Shown here piece after piece: positions 29,351-37,892 of a stretch of DNA of 64,000 bases. The notes below the pieces were generated by a model, which saw nothing but the letters and a program-made list of their open reading frames with translations, ran no database searches and was not told where the DNA came from. This DNA is from Paraburkholderia sp. BL23I1N1 (lineage in GTDB: Bacteria; Pseudomonadota; Gammaproteobacteria; Burkholderiales; Burkholderiaceae). The stretch spans positions 4,650,001-4,714,000 of the forward strand of contig NZ_RAPV01000001.1 in assembly GCF_003610295.1 (NCBI RefSeq), in the 5' to 3' direction. The first letter of the stretch is position 1. Each line of letters starts with the position of its first letter. Both the position numbers and the translations under genes were made by a program.

Positions 29351-30397
29351 ATGCTTGCAGCCGTGCTTCACGAACCCAAACTGATCCGCATCGACGAAGT
29401 CGATCCGCCCGAACCCGGTCCGGGCCAGGTGCGTGTGCGCGTGCGCGCCGGCGGCATTTGCGGTTCCGATCTGTCGTACTACTTCAAAGGCCGGAGCGGC
29501 GATTTCGCGGTGCGCGAGCCGTTCGTACTCGGCCATGAAGTGGCCGGCGAGATCGATTCGCTCGGCGAAGGCGTGAGCGCGGAGCATCGCCTGATGCCGG
29601 GGCAGCGCGTGGCTGTGAATCCAGGGCTCGCCTGCGGGACGTGCCGTTTTTGCATCGTCGGGATGCCGAATCATTGCTTGAATATGCGCTTCATGGGCAG
29701 TGCATCGACGTTCCCGCACACGCAGGGCATGTTCCGTCAGTACATCGTCGTTGCCGCGCGGCAATGTGTTCCGGTGGCGGACGGCGTCGATTTTGCGCAG
29801 GCGTCGATGGCCGAGCCACTCGCCGTCGCGTTGCATGCGGTGAAGCAGGCCGGCTCGCTCGTCGGTGCGAGTGTGTTGCTGGTGGGATGCGGGCCGATCG
29901 GCTGCATTCTGCTGAGCGTGGTGCGCCGCGCCGGTGCTCATCGGGTGGTTGCGTTGGATCTCTCGGATCGCGCGTTGCAGGTCGCGCAGCAACTTGGCGC
30001 GGATCAGACCGTGAACGCCGCGGATAGTGCCGTGATCGATCAATGGTCCGCACAACGCGGCACGTTCGACGTGGTCATCGAGGCATCGGGCAGTCCCGCC
30101 GGCCTCGATACGGCGCTGCGTGCGGCGCGCGCGGGCGGCACGGTGATTCAGGTGGGCAATCTGCCGGCCGGCCAATCGCCGGTGGCGGCGAACCTGGTGA
30201 TGTCGAAAGAACTCCGCTATCAAGGCTCGTTCCGCTTCACGGATGAATACGCCGTCGCCGCCGATGAAATCGCCTCCGGCAAGGTCGACCTGCGGCCGCT
30301 GATGACGCATGCGTTTGCGATGAACGAAGCGAACCGTGCATTCGAGGTGGCGCTCGACCGCTCGCAGTCGATGAAGGTGCATCTGACCTTCGACTGA
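29351..30397 (+). CDS. idnD: Zinc-dependent L-idonate 5-dehydrogenase
   Basis: A 348-residue medium-chain alcohol dehydrogenase. GGICGSDLSYYFKG and LGHEVAGEI hold the catalytic-zinc cysteine and histidine; the structural-zinc cysteines occur in ACGTCRFCIVGMPNHC. The nucleotide-binding GCGPIGC motif is near residue 182. The sequence FRFTDEYAVA near the C-terminus is typical of IdnD. The reaction is L-idonate to 5-keto-D-gluconate with NAD(P)+. The ATG at 29351 follows ACCGGAG. L-gulonate or other polyol specificity cannot be excluded. Confidence 0.82.
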   Translation: MLAAVLHEPKLIRIDEVDPPEPGPGQVRVRVRAGGICGSDLSYYFKGRSGDFAVREPFVLGHEVAGEIDSLGEGVSAEHRLMPGQRVAVNPGLACGTCRFCIVGMPNHCLNMRFMGSASTFPHTQGMFRQYIVVAARQCVPVADGVDFAQASMAEPLAVALHAVKQAGSLVGASVLLVGCGPIGCILLSVVRRAGAHRVVALDLSDRALQVAQQLGADQTVNAADSAVIDQWSAQRGTFDVVIEASGSPAGLDTALRAARAGGTVIQVGNLPAGQSPVAANLVMSKELRYQGSFRFTDEYAVAADEIASGKVDLRPLMTHAFAMNEANRAFEVALDRSQSMKVHLTFD

Positions 30398-30489
30398 ATA
30401 TCGACCGCGGCCGCAGCGCCCGGCGAAACCAATCAACCTGTTCGAACTATTTAAACGCCCGCCAAGAGGCGACCCGAAGGAGACACCTG

Positions 30490-31782
30490 ATGATCAAGAG
30501 TCAACGCTGGTTTGTGGTCGCGCTGCTGTTTCTGGCCGGCGTCATCAACTACCTCGACCGCGCGGCGCTGTCGATTGCCGCACCGTTGATCCAGAAAGAC
30601 CTGAACTTCTCGCATGCGCAGATGGGCGTCGTGTTCAGCAGTTTTTTCATCGGCTATGCGCTGTTCAATTTTGTCGGCGGCGTGCTGTCGGACAAGGTCG
30701 GTGCGAAACGCGTATTCGGCACCGCGATGGGCGTGTGGTCGATATTCTGCGGCGCGACCGCGCTGGCAACCGGCATCGGTTCGCTGATCGTGCTGCGCGT
30801 GTTGTTCGGCATGGGCGAAGGTCCGTTCAGCTCGTCGAACAGCAAGATGGTCAACAACTGGTTCCCGCGCAAGGAAGTCGCGAGCGCGATTGGCGTGATC
30901 AGTTCGGGTACACCGCTCGGCGGCGCGCTGGCGGGCCCGGTGGTCGGCTTCATGGCGGTGCAGTTCGGCTGGCGCTGGGCCTTTGTCGCGATCATGCTGC
31001 TGGGACTCTTGTGGCTCGTCTTCTGGGCGGCAACGACGACCGAACACCCGCACGAAAATTCGCGCGTCACGCCTGACGAGATCGAACTCATCCGCGCGGG
31101 CCAGGCGGATGAACAGGCGATCGCGCATTCCGCCGACGGCGAGCGGCTCGGCCTGCGGCACTTCCTGCGCAAGCCGATCATTCTGGCGACCGCCTTCGCG
31201 TTCTTCTCATACAACTATGTGCTGTTTTTCTTCCTGTCGTGGTTCCCGACCTATCTGACCGAAGCGCATCACCTGAGTCTGCGCGATATGAGTTTCGCCA
31301 CGGTGATTCCGTGGTTGCTCGGCAGTATCGGCCTCGCGGCAGGTGGTTTCATTTCGGACTTCATCTTGCGCTTGACCGGCAAGCCGCTGCTGTCGCGCAA
31401 GCTCGTGCTGGGTAGTTGCCTGGGTGCGGCGGCGGTGTGCGTGGCATTGGCCGGGCGCGTCGCCAGTACGCAGAGTGCGGTCGCCCTGATGTCGGTGTCG
31501 ATCTTCTTTCTGTACGTGACGGGCGCGGTGTATTGGGCCGTGATTCAGGACACCGTGCCGCGCGAACACGTTGGCGGCGTAGGCGGCTTTGTGCACTTGC
31601 TGGCGAATCTGGCCGGCGTGATCGGACCGGCGGTGACCGGCTTTATCGTCGAGGCGACGCACGGTAACTACACCAGCGCATTCGTGCTGGCGGGTGCGAT
31701 TGCCGTGCTCGGCGCGGTGTGTTCGCTGGTGTGGATTCGCGAGCCGCGCGTGGGTGCGTTGAAGATGAAACGTGCATGGTAG
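30490..31782 (+). CDS. MFS transporter, anion:cation symporter family (hexuronate/galactonate type)
   Basis: A 430-residue transporter with 12 helices. Helix 1 holds INYLDRAALSIAAPLIQKDL, the ACS-family signature (N-Y-x-D-R), and SDKVGAKRVFG follows in loop 2-3. ExuT, GudP and DgoT belong here and import hexuronates, glucarate or galactonate with protons. It is the second transporter of the operon, from a different MFS family. AAGGAGAC precedes the ATG. Confidence 0.85.
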   Translation: MIKSQRWFVVALLFLAGVINYLDRAALSIAAPLIQKDLNFSHAQMGVVFSSFFIGYALFNFVGGVLSDKVGAKRVFGTAMGVWSIFCGATALATGIGSLIVLRVLFGMGEGPFSSSNSKMVNNWFPRKEVASAIGVISSGTPLGGALAGPVVGFMAVQFGWRWAFVAIMLLGLLWLVFWAATTTEHPHENSRVTPDEIELIRAGQADEQAIAHSADGERLGLRHFLRKPIILATAFAFFSYNYVLFFFLSWFPTYLTEAHHLSLRDMSFATVIPWLLGSIGLAAGGFISDFILRLTGKPLLSRKLVLGSCLGAAAVCVALAGRVASTQSAVALMSVSIFFLYVTGAVYWAVIQDTVPREHVGGVGGFVHLLANLAGVIGPAVTGFIVEATHGNYTSAFVLAGAIAVLGAVCSLVWIREPRVGALKMKRAW

Positions 31783-31854
31783 TATGGTGCGGCACATCTG
31801 AGTGGGTATTCACGGTGTGCCGTTTCCCTCGCTACTCATTCGCTGCTTGACCCG

Positions 31855-32688
31855 ATGCCGACCAAGAACCTCCACGCCAACGCGTCTTCTCTCTCCTCCG
31901 ATACCGCACTCGCCGCGCCTCGCACACGGCGCCGCGTGAGCATGCAGGCCGGCGCGCGCGTCGAACTTCCGGATCTGACGGCTAGCGTCTCGTTCGACTC
32001 GCACGAGCCGATCGGCAAACAGATTTTCCGTGCGCTGCGCGAGGCGATTTTCGCCGGTCAGATGGTGCCGGGCACGCCGCTCTCGGAGAAGGAAGTGTCC
32101 GACATGTTTCAGGTGTCGCGGCAGCCGGTGCGGGAGGCGTTCATCAAGTTGGTCGAAGCGGGCGTGCTTCAGGTATTGCCGCAACGTGGCACCTTCGTGA
32201 AGCGCATTTCGCCGCGCCAGGTGCGGGAAGGGCGCTTCATTCGCGAAGCGATCGAGACCGCGGTGGTGCGCAAGGCCGCCGTGTCGATCTCCGACGAGCA
32301 ATTGCAGGCACTCGCCGACAATCTTCGCGATCAGAAGATCGCGGCGAAATCGAACGACACCGCTGCTTTCCTCGCGCTCGACGAGGCGTTTCATTACGCG
32401 ATTGCCCAGGCGATCGATTGCACGGCGGCGTGGGAGACGATTCAGGACATCAAGGCGCAGATGGATCGGGTGCGCTATCTGAGCCTGCCTGACGTATCGC
32501 CGCTCGATCTGCTGATCAGACAGCACGCGAAGATTCTGGCCGGCCTTCGCGCGCACGACCCGAGTGCCGCTGAAGAGGCGATGCGCAACCACCTGCGCGA
32601 GATTCTGGTGTCGCTCGGTCCGATTGCCGAGCGCAATCCAGCGTGGTTCGATGCGGACGAGCCGGAGCGCGTGCCGCTTTCGACTTAA
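31855..32688 (+). CDS. GntR-family regulator with FCD domain
   Basis: A 277-residue regulator with a 40-residue unstructured lead. The winged helix is PIGKQIFRALREAIFAGQMVPG through SRQPVREAFIKLVEAGVLQVLP, and an all-helical FCD ligand-binding domain with metal-binding histidines follows (for example EAFHYAIAQ and HAKILAGL). FCD regulators usually repress sugar-acid genes and release DNA on binding the pathway acid. It closes the manD operon and probably acts on the uxuB-manD intergenic region. Confidence 0.88.
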   Translation: MPTKNLHANASSLSSDTALAAPRTRRRVSMQAGARVELPDLTASVSFDSHEPIGKQIFRALREAIFAGQMVPGTPLSEKEVSDMFQVSRQPVREAFIKLVEAGVLQVLPQRGTFVKRISPRQVREGRFIREAIETAVVRKAAVSISDEQLQALADNLRDQKIAAKSNDTAAFLALDEAFHYAIAQAIDCTAAWETIQDIKAQMDRVRYLSLPDVSPLDLLIRQHAKILAGLRAHDPSAAEEAMRNHLREILVSLGPIAERNPAWFDADEPERVPLST

Positions 32689-33007
32689 GCCGATAACCGC
32701 TCGTTTGCTTACAGACGGTAAGGGGCGTGAGCCCCCGACTGAGTCCGCAAGCTCATCTCATGCATCCATCCCCCCGTGGAATCCTGTTCCGCGGCGTCTC
32801 CAGCCTCACAATCCTCATATGAATAATCCACTCGAAACGCGAGGCAAGTTCCCCTCGTTCGGCGCTTCATCGAGCGCCGAAGCAATCGTTTGCGCCGATC
32901 TTGAGGTAACTCTTTTTGATTTTCGCGGGCTCGTTTTTGACCTATCAACTTTTCCCTCTGGCCTGCCGAAAACACCACTATAGCAACGGGATTGACTGGA
33001 GATAGGT
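32689..33007. other. Intergenic region with two hairpins, no gene seen
   Basis: GGGGC-GTGA-GCCCC at 32722-32735 follows gntR and may help end the operon. TTCGGCGCT-TCATCG-AGCGCCGAA at 32858-32881 is a perfect 9-bp hairpin. A T-rich stretch (32906-32955) precedes the next gene and may hold its promoter. Confidence 0.4.
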
Positions 33008-33373
33008 GTGAAGCGACAGGTGTGGTTTTTCGTAGCCGTTCTTGCGCTGGCCGGATGTGCACAGATGCCTGCCCAGAATGCCGCGCACCCGGACAGGGCG
33101 CCCAACGAAGTCATCAGCTTCGAGATTCCCCCTGACGCGCTCGGCGCGCACGACCCGCAACTCACCACCGTGCTCACCAAGGCAGGCGCATTGGCCGCTG
33201 CGCAGCAGCAGTCCACGGTCGTGCTGGTCACCGCGCTGGGTCAGGATTTCGCCTATCTGAACCAGGCGGTATGGAAGGGCGTGCCGGCCCAACGCATGTC
33301 GAAGGTGAGCTTCGAAAATCGAACCGCCGGTCTTGGTCAGCCGTATAGCGTGTCGATCAGGACGGTGCAATGA
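33008..33373 (+). CDS. Putative lipoprotein, 121 aa
   Basis: I do not recognise the family. The GTG start at 33008 follows CTGGAGATAGGT. A signal peptide ends in lipobox LALAGC, predicting lipidation at about Cys17. The mature part looks like a small mixed alpha-beta domain (VVLVTALGQDFAYLNQAVWKG, then a beta strand pair near the end). It is followed by two more exported proteins, one a lytic transglycosylase. The set hints at an envelope-spanning assembly, but no partner gene is recognisable. Confidence 0.6.
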   Translation: MKRQVWFFVAVLALAGCAQMPAQNAAHPDRAPNEVISFEIPPDALGAHDPQLTTVLTKAGALAAAQQQSTVVLVTALGQDFAYLNQAVWKGVPAQRMSKVSFENRTAGLGQPYSVSIRTVQ

Positions 33374-33387
33374 AGGAGGCCATCGCG

Positions 33388-33774
33388 ATGCTTCGAATCA
33401 GCTTACGGACCATCTCATCGGCCACCTTATTGGCCACTTTACTGACGGTCACCACGCTGGTCGCCGCGCCGGCCTTTGCGGGCCAGCCGGGAACGGATCT
33501 GCAGTCGGCCAGTGCGCTTTCCGCCGCGCTCCCTGCCGCGCCGGACAAGGTTTATCCGCCGTTGCCGTCGCTCGCGATGCTGCCGCCGGCGAGCAGCGGT
33601 GACGATGACTTGCCGGTGAAGCCGGCGCCGCATCGCAAGAAGTCGCGTGCGCCGATACAGATGCAGGAACGCAGGAGCCCGCCGACGCCGCCTGTCCGAC
33701 TCATCGTGTCCGATGCTTCGCATGCGTACCTCGACACCGTGCAACGGCAGATCGATCAGGCCTTGGTCAAATAA
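33388..33774 (+). CDS. Exported proline/lysine-rich protein, 128 aa
   Basis: Unrecognised. A signal peptide (LLATLLTVTTLVAAPAFAG) is followed by a Pro/Ser-rich stretch and a basic patch (KPAPHRKKSRAP) before a short helical end (HAYLDTVQRQIDQALVK). I prefer the ATG at 33388 because AAGGAGG lies eight bases upstream; an ATG at 33370 overlaps the preceding stop by four bases. The disordered basic middle suggests a cell-wall or nucleic-acid contacting linker. Co-transcribed with the lipoprotein. Confidence 0.6.
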   Translation: MLRISLRTISSATLLATLLTVTTLVAAPAFAGQPGTDLQSASALSAALPAAPDKVYPPLPSLAMLPPASSGDDDLPVKPAPHRKKSRAPIQMQERRSPPTPPVRLIVSDASHAYLDTVQRQIDQALVK

Positions 33775-33840
33775 TCCGGCCAACGGTCTGCAGCCCCTAT
33801 TTTTATCGCGATTTATCGCGATCAAGCGGAAGGATGAATC

Positions 33841-34308
33841 GTGTCCTTGAAAATCTTCTGTTTTGCGCTGGCGTGGCTCTCGATATCCGGTATGGCCCAC
33901 GCGGAAGACGATTGCTTCAATCAGGCCGCAGCCTACCAGGGCGTCAATCCGTGGGTATTGCGCGCCGTCGCGTGGTACGAATCGAAGGGCGACCCGACCG
34001 CGATCCATCAGAACGCGAACGGTTCGATCGACGTCGGCCAGTTGCAGATCAATTCGATTCATTTCGGCGATCTCGCACGAGAGGGCGTGCCACATCGGGC
34101 TTTGACCGATCCGTGCGTGAACGTCTATGTGGCCGCCTGGCTGCTGAAGCAGAAGATGGTCAAACATGGCAACACCTGGCGCGCCATCGGCGCATACCAC
34201 TCGGAATCGCCGAAGCAGCGCGATGCCTATGCAAGAAGCATCCAGCAAGTGCTGGCCGCATGGGGACAGTTTCCGCCCGCCCCCCCGCCGCTGGTGGCTA
34301 GCCGCTAG
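33841..34308 (+). CDS. Lytic transglycosylase (IagB/VirB1-like)
   Basis: A 155-residue SLT-domain protein with GTG start after GGAAGGATGAATC. The signal peptide ends at AHA. The catalytic glutamate is in AVAWYESKG, and DVGQLQINS and AIGAYHSESP are the other two conserved blocks, so the active site is intact. Small transglycosylases of this type open local gaps in peptidoglycan for secretion systems, pili or conjugation machines. No such machine is in view. A proline-rich C-terminus (PPAPPPL) ends the protein. Confidence 0.82.
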   Translation: MSLKIFCFALAWLSISGMAHAEDDCFNQAAAYQGVNPWVLRAVAWYESKGDPTAIHQNANGSIDVGQLQINSIHFGDLAREGVPHRALTDPCVNVYVAAWLLKQKMVKHGNTWRAIGAYHSESPKQRDAYARSIQQVLAAWGQFPPAPPPLVASR

Positions 34309-34337
34309 TCACGAAAACGCAGTGTCAAGTGGTTATC

Positions 34338-35444
34338 ATGAAGCCTCGGGCGGCCTCGATTTCGCCGCGCGACGCAGCGTTCCATGCTGCATCGCGCGGC
34401 GAAAGCAGGGCCTTGCTGCACTTGCGGGGGCCTTTGTTGATCAGATCTCATACGCGTAAAGCGGCAGTGTTGGTGGCGCTTGCCGGTATCGGCCTTGCCG
34501 CCGGCGCGCCTTTCGTTCTCAATTCGCACACGGCGTTCGCCGGGCTGCGTCATGTCTCCCTCTACGTGTTCGCCGCGCTTGCCGCGAGTGCCGTAATCAG
34601 CGCGATGGCAAAGACCGGCAAGCTGCATCTGATGCAGACCGCGCTTGGCTTTGAGATCAGTTTTCTGCGCACGTTCGCGATCACGCTGGCGACCGATTTT
34701 GCGTTTCTGGCTTCGCCGCTGGGCGCGGCGGGGTATGGCGTCAACATCGGCCTGCTGCAGCGCGCCGGGGCATCCTGGTCGCTCGCGACGACGGTGGTCA
34801 GTGCGGATCAGGCGCTCGATCTTGCGTTCTTCACAACCGCCGTGCCGGTCTCGCTCCTGTTCGCCTTCGGGCCGCTGATGCAGTTGCTACCGCATGCGAG
34901 CGCACCGCTCGTGTTCGCCGTAGTCGCCGGCGTTGGGTGTCTGGCCGGCATCTTCTGGTTGAATCGTCGACGCGCGGCGGCGGCGTTGGACGCAACGGGA
35001 CGGCGTGTCCGGTGGCTGGATGAGCGTCGAGCGAGGGTGTCGCGCTTTTGCCGGAGCGTCGGCCGGCAATGGCGGGAACTGATCGGCGGCCCCAAGTGGC
35101 GCCTAGCCGCGCTGCTGTTGCTGACCACGCTGCAGTGGCTGCTTCGTTATGGCGCGCTTTGGTATATTTTGCGCGAACTCGGGTATCGTCTGCCCCTGGG
35201 TTTTGTGCTGGCCGTGCAGGCGGTAGCCCTGCATGCCGCGCTGTGGACCGGCGTGCCCGCAGGAGGAGGCACCGGCGACATCGCGCTCGCTGCCGCGTTC
35301 GCGAGCTGGGTACCCCGGGCGAGCATCGCAACCGCACTGGTGCTATGGCGTTTCGCGACGCTCTACTGTCCGTTGATACTCGGCGCGGCGGGTTTCGTCG
35401 CGCTTGCAACGCGAGGGCGCAGCGCGTTGCCGGCGGCTGAGTGA
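34338..35444 (+). CDS. Lysylphosphatidylglycerol synthase TM-domain (UPF0104-like) membrane protein
   Basis: A 368-residue protein with about eight membrane helices. FLRTFAITLATDFAFLASPLGAAGYGVNIGLLQRAG (position about residues 104-139) and WTGVPAGGGTGDIALAAAF are the conserved loops of the LPG_synthase_TM family. This fold occurs alone, without the aminoacyl-transferase domain, and is thought to act on lipid head groups or as a flippase. An associated GT2 glycosyltransferase gene converges on it. The ATG at 34338 is preferred over GTG 34329. Confidence 0.75.
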   Translation: MKPRAASISPRDAAFHAASRGESRALLHLRGPLLIRSHTRKAAVLVALAGIGLAAGAPFVLNSHTAFAGLRHVSLYVFAALAASAVISAMAKTGKLHLMQTALGFEISFLRTFAITLATDFAFLASPLGAAGYGVNIGLLQRAGASWSLATTVVSADQALDLAFFTTAVPVSLLFAFGPLMQLLPHASAPLVFAVVAGVGCLAGIFWLNRRRAAAALDATGRRVRWLDERRARVSRFCRSVGRQWRELIGGPKWRLAALLLLTTLQWLLRYGALWYILRELGYRLPLGFVLAVQAVALHAALWTGVPAGGGTGDIALAAAFASWVPRASIATALVLWRFATLYCPLILGAAGFVALATRGRSALPAAE

Positions 35445-35496
35445 GTCGTCGACGTCGAGACAAGGCGCGAGCGGATCGCTCGGCACCGAGAGCGTT

Positions 35497-36261
35497 TCAG
35501 CGTGGACTATCCGGCACTTTTCGCATGCGTGCCGCAAAACTCGCTCGCGGTCCGTCGTCGATGCGTAAGTGAAGCAATTGAAAGGTCTGTGAAATCAGCG
35601 CAAGCGGATAAACAGCCTTGAAGAGGTCCGCGATCATGCGCCATTCCGCGCGCAAGCCTTTCCAATAGCCGAGCTTTTCGGTTTTGCGCGCCTGCGTGAC
35701 GTGCGGCCAGTGAGTGACCGCGATAGGCAGGCGGCGTTCGATGATGCGGCGGTTCATGAACACTTCAACGCCGAAGCGCGGCAAGCCGTGAACCTCCAGC
35801 AAAACTTCGCTCAGCAGCGCTTTTCTGACGACCCTTTCGCCGGAGACGAAATCGAGGCCGATGGCGCGAAACGCCATCAAGCTGTTCTGGCGCAGGCTCA
35901 AGCTGACTTGCGCCTTACCTTGCAAAACAGGAAGGGCGAGCGCGCTGATGTACTCGGCGGTCAAGCCTTTCAGATCGGCGTCGAGCAGCATGAGCAATTC
36001 GCCCGTTGCCGCGGCGATGCCGGTCGCCATAGCAGCGCTTTTGCCACGGTTTTCCGCGCATCGAATCAGCCGCACGGACGCGAAGCTTTCGACTATTTCA
36101 GCGGTGCCGTCGGTCGAACCGTCGTCCACCACGATGATCTCGCCAAGCAAAGGGTGGGCACAGGCCACGGTGAGCACCGTGCCGATGCGCGGCGCTTCGT
36201 TATAGGCGCAGATGATGCAAGACATGCGCGGAGAATGATGGTTTGGAGCACGAGGTGTCAT
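35497..36261 (-). CDS. Glycosyltransferase family 2
   Basis: A 254-residue GT-A fold enzyme. CIICAYNEAPRIGTVL begins the nucleotide-sugar domain, VVDDGSTDGT the second motif, and LLDADLKGL holds the DxD-like metal motif at about residues 92-98. It lacks membrane helices, unlike many GT2 enzymes, so it probably acts at the inner face of the membrane. The acceptor is unknown. An alternative ATG lies at 36225. Its converging neighbour is a lipid-type membrane protein, which might be a functional partner. Confidence 0.8.
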   Translation of the reverse strand: MTPRAPNHHSPRMSCIICAYNEAPRIGTVLTVACAHPLLGEIIVVDDGSTDGTAEIVESFASVRLIRCAENRGKSAAMATGIAAATGELLMLLDADLKGLTAEYISALALPVLQGKAQVSLSLRQNSLMAFRAIGLDFVSGERVVRKALLSEVLLEVHGLPRFGVEVFMNRRIIERRLPIAVTHWPHVTQARKTEKLGYWKGLRAEWRMIADLFKAVYPLALISQTFQLLHLRIDDGPRASFAARMRKVPDSPR

Positions 36262-36357
36262 AGAAAGGAATGGTGTGAACAGTCTATGGTGCGGTGCAGC
36301 ACAATGCTTGCTTTTCAGCTATAGTCGAGAAACGGCACATGTCCAGAGAGGTACAGA

Positions 36358-36648
36358 ATGTATGACGCCGAAATCGCCGCCACGCTCCTGAATCGCTGGG
36401 CCACACGTTCATCAACCGCTGACTTCGACGTTTATCTCGACTTGCTGCGCGAAGGCAACCTCAGTTTCACTTATCAAAGCGGTCACGTGCGCGAAGCGGG
36501 CCTTGAAGAAGGGAGTGCCCTCAATATCGAAACCCTCGTTTTCGATGATGGCTCGCGCACCCTGCGTGTCGAAGCGCCTGACCGGACACCCCGCTGGACG
36601 CGTTGGGCCGCGGTGGAACCGCTGCTGCCCGCAACCAGCGAAGCCTAA
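36358..36648 (+). CDS. Hypothetical protein, 96 aa
   Basis: Unrecognised. The protein is soluble and acidic, with a helical N-terminus and beta-like middle (LSFTYQSGHVREAG, LNIETLVFDDGSRTLRVEA). GAGAGGTACAGA precedes the ATG. It converges on phnM with only 8 bp between stop codons. Confidence 0.55.
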   Translation: MYDAEIAATLLNRWATRSSTADFDVYLDLLREGNLSFTYQSGHVREAGLEEGSALNIETLVFDDGSRTLRVEAPDRTPRWTRWAAVEPLLPATSEA

Positions 36649-36656
36649 CACTAACG

Positions 36657-37790
36657 TCAAACGATCCGCACGCCCGCGCGATACGTTGCCCGCGGCACCG
36701 GCAGTGACTCGAGCATCGTGACGCGTACGAAGTCCGCTTGCAAATCCGTTTCGATCGCCCCGCGGTCATGCAAGCCCGCCGTGCGGGCCGGTTCGGCGGA
36801 GACAGTCGCCATGGCGCGCGGCAGGGTCCAGCCGGCCTTGCTCACGAGTTCGAACACTGCCGTCATCAAGCTGGACGGCACGTAATCCGAGGACAGGATA
36901 TCGAGCAGGTCGGCTTTCGCCAGTTCGAGCGCCGACACATTGCCCGAATGCGAGCCGCCGCGCACGATATTCGGCGCCCCCATGATGGTCGAAATGCCGT
37001 GCTCGCGTGCCGCCTGGGCGGCGATGCGGGTGGTCGGAAATTCCGCCAGTACGATTCCTTCGGCCTTGGCCTGTTCGACGTGCTCGATCAGCGTGTCGTC
37101 ATGGCTCGCCACTGGAACGCCGAGCCGCTTGCAACGCGCCACGATCTCGCGGCGGTGCGTGTCGGCGTAACGTTGCTGCTCGACAGTCAGTTCGACCAGC
37201 GCGGTCGCCACATGTTCATCGGTCAGTTTGCCGTTGCGCTCCTGGAAGCGGCGCCATTGTTCGCGGTCGTGCCACTGACGCTGGCCGGGTGTGTGATCCA
37301 TCACCGAGGCGAGCCGCAGCAACGGATGGTCGCACAACGTGTCGAACACTTCGACCACGTCGGCGGTGGCGATTTCGCAGCGCAGATGCAGAAAGTGTTC
37401 GGCTCGCAGCAGCTTGCGCTCGGAGAAGCGCGTGAGCGATTCGGCGCATTGCGTTTGCAGATCGCGGCCGCGTAAGCCTACGTTCGTGCGCGAACCGATC
37501 GCGAGGGCATCGAACACCGTGGTGATGCCGGCCGCCGCCACCTGGGCGTCGTGGATCACGAAGGCGGCATCGGTATTCCATAGCACGCCCGGACGCGGCG
37601 CCAGATGTTTCTCGAGATTGTCCGTGTGCAGTTCGATCAGACCTGGCAACAGATAATCGCCGTCCCAATCTTCCGCTTCGCGCGCCGAGGTCGTGCCACG
37701 CTCGACGTCGCGAATCACGCCGTCTTCGATGCGTATCACACCGGTAAATACTTCGTCTCGCGTCACAATGCGAGCGTTCCTGATCAACAT
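36657..37790 (-). CDS. phnM: Alpha-D-ribose 1-methylphosphonate 5-triphosphate diphosphatase
   Basis: A 377-residue amidohydrolase-superfamily enzyme. LPGLIELHTDNLEKHLAPRPGV near residue 48 is the PhnM metal-binding motif; SVMDHTPGQRQ and ASHDDTLIEHVEQA are further conserved blocks. It removes pyrophosphate from the triphosphate intermediate before C-P bond cleavage. It is the last gene of phnGHIJKLM, separated by 102 bp from phnL, so it may have its own ribosome binding site and promoter. Confidence 0.9.
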   Translation of the reverse strand: MLIRNARIVTRDEVFTGVIRIEDGVIRDVERGTTSAREAEDWDGDYLLPGLIELHTDNLEKHLAPRPGVLWNTDAAFVIHDAQVAAAGITTVFDALAIGSRTNVGLRGRDLQTQCAESLTRFSERKLLRAEHFLHLRCEIATADVVEVFDTLCDHPLLRLASVMDHTPGQRQWHDREQWRRFQERNGKLTDEHVATALVELTVEQQRYADTHRREIVARCKRLGVPVASHDDTLIEHVEQAKAEGIVLAEFPTTRIAAQAAREHGISTIMGAPNIVRGGSHSGNVSALELAKADLLDILSSDYVPSSLMTAVFELVSKAGWTLPRAMATVSAEPARTAGLHDRGAIETDLQADFVRVTMLESLPVPRATYRAGVRIV

Positions 37791-37892
37791 CGACTTGCTC
37801 CGTAGTCTGTCCTGAGTGTCGCGCCGCAGTGCTTTGACCTGGTGCTTCGACCCAGTGGTTCAGCAGTTCAGTTTAGTGCCGTTTCGTGTCAA

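Noticed and set aside
29207-30436. 409-codon antisense frame opposite idnD
   Set aside because: Shadow of the dehydrogenase; no recognisable motif.
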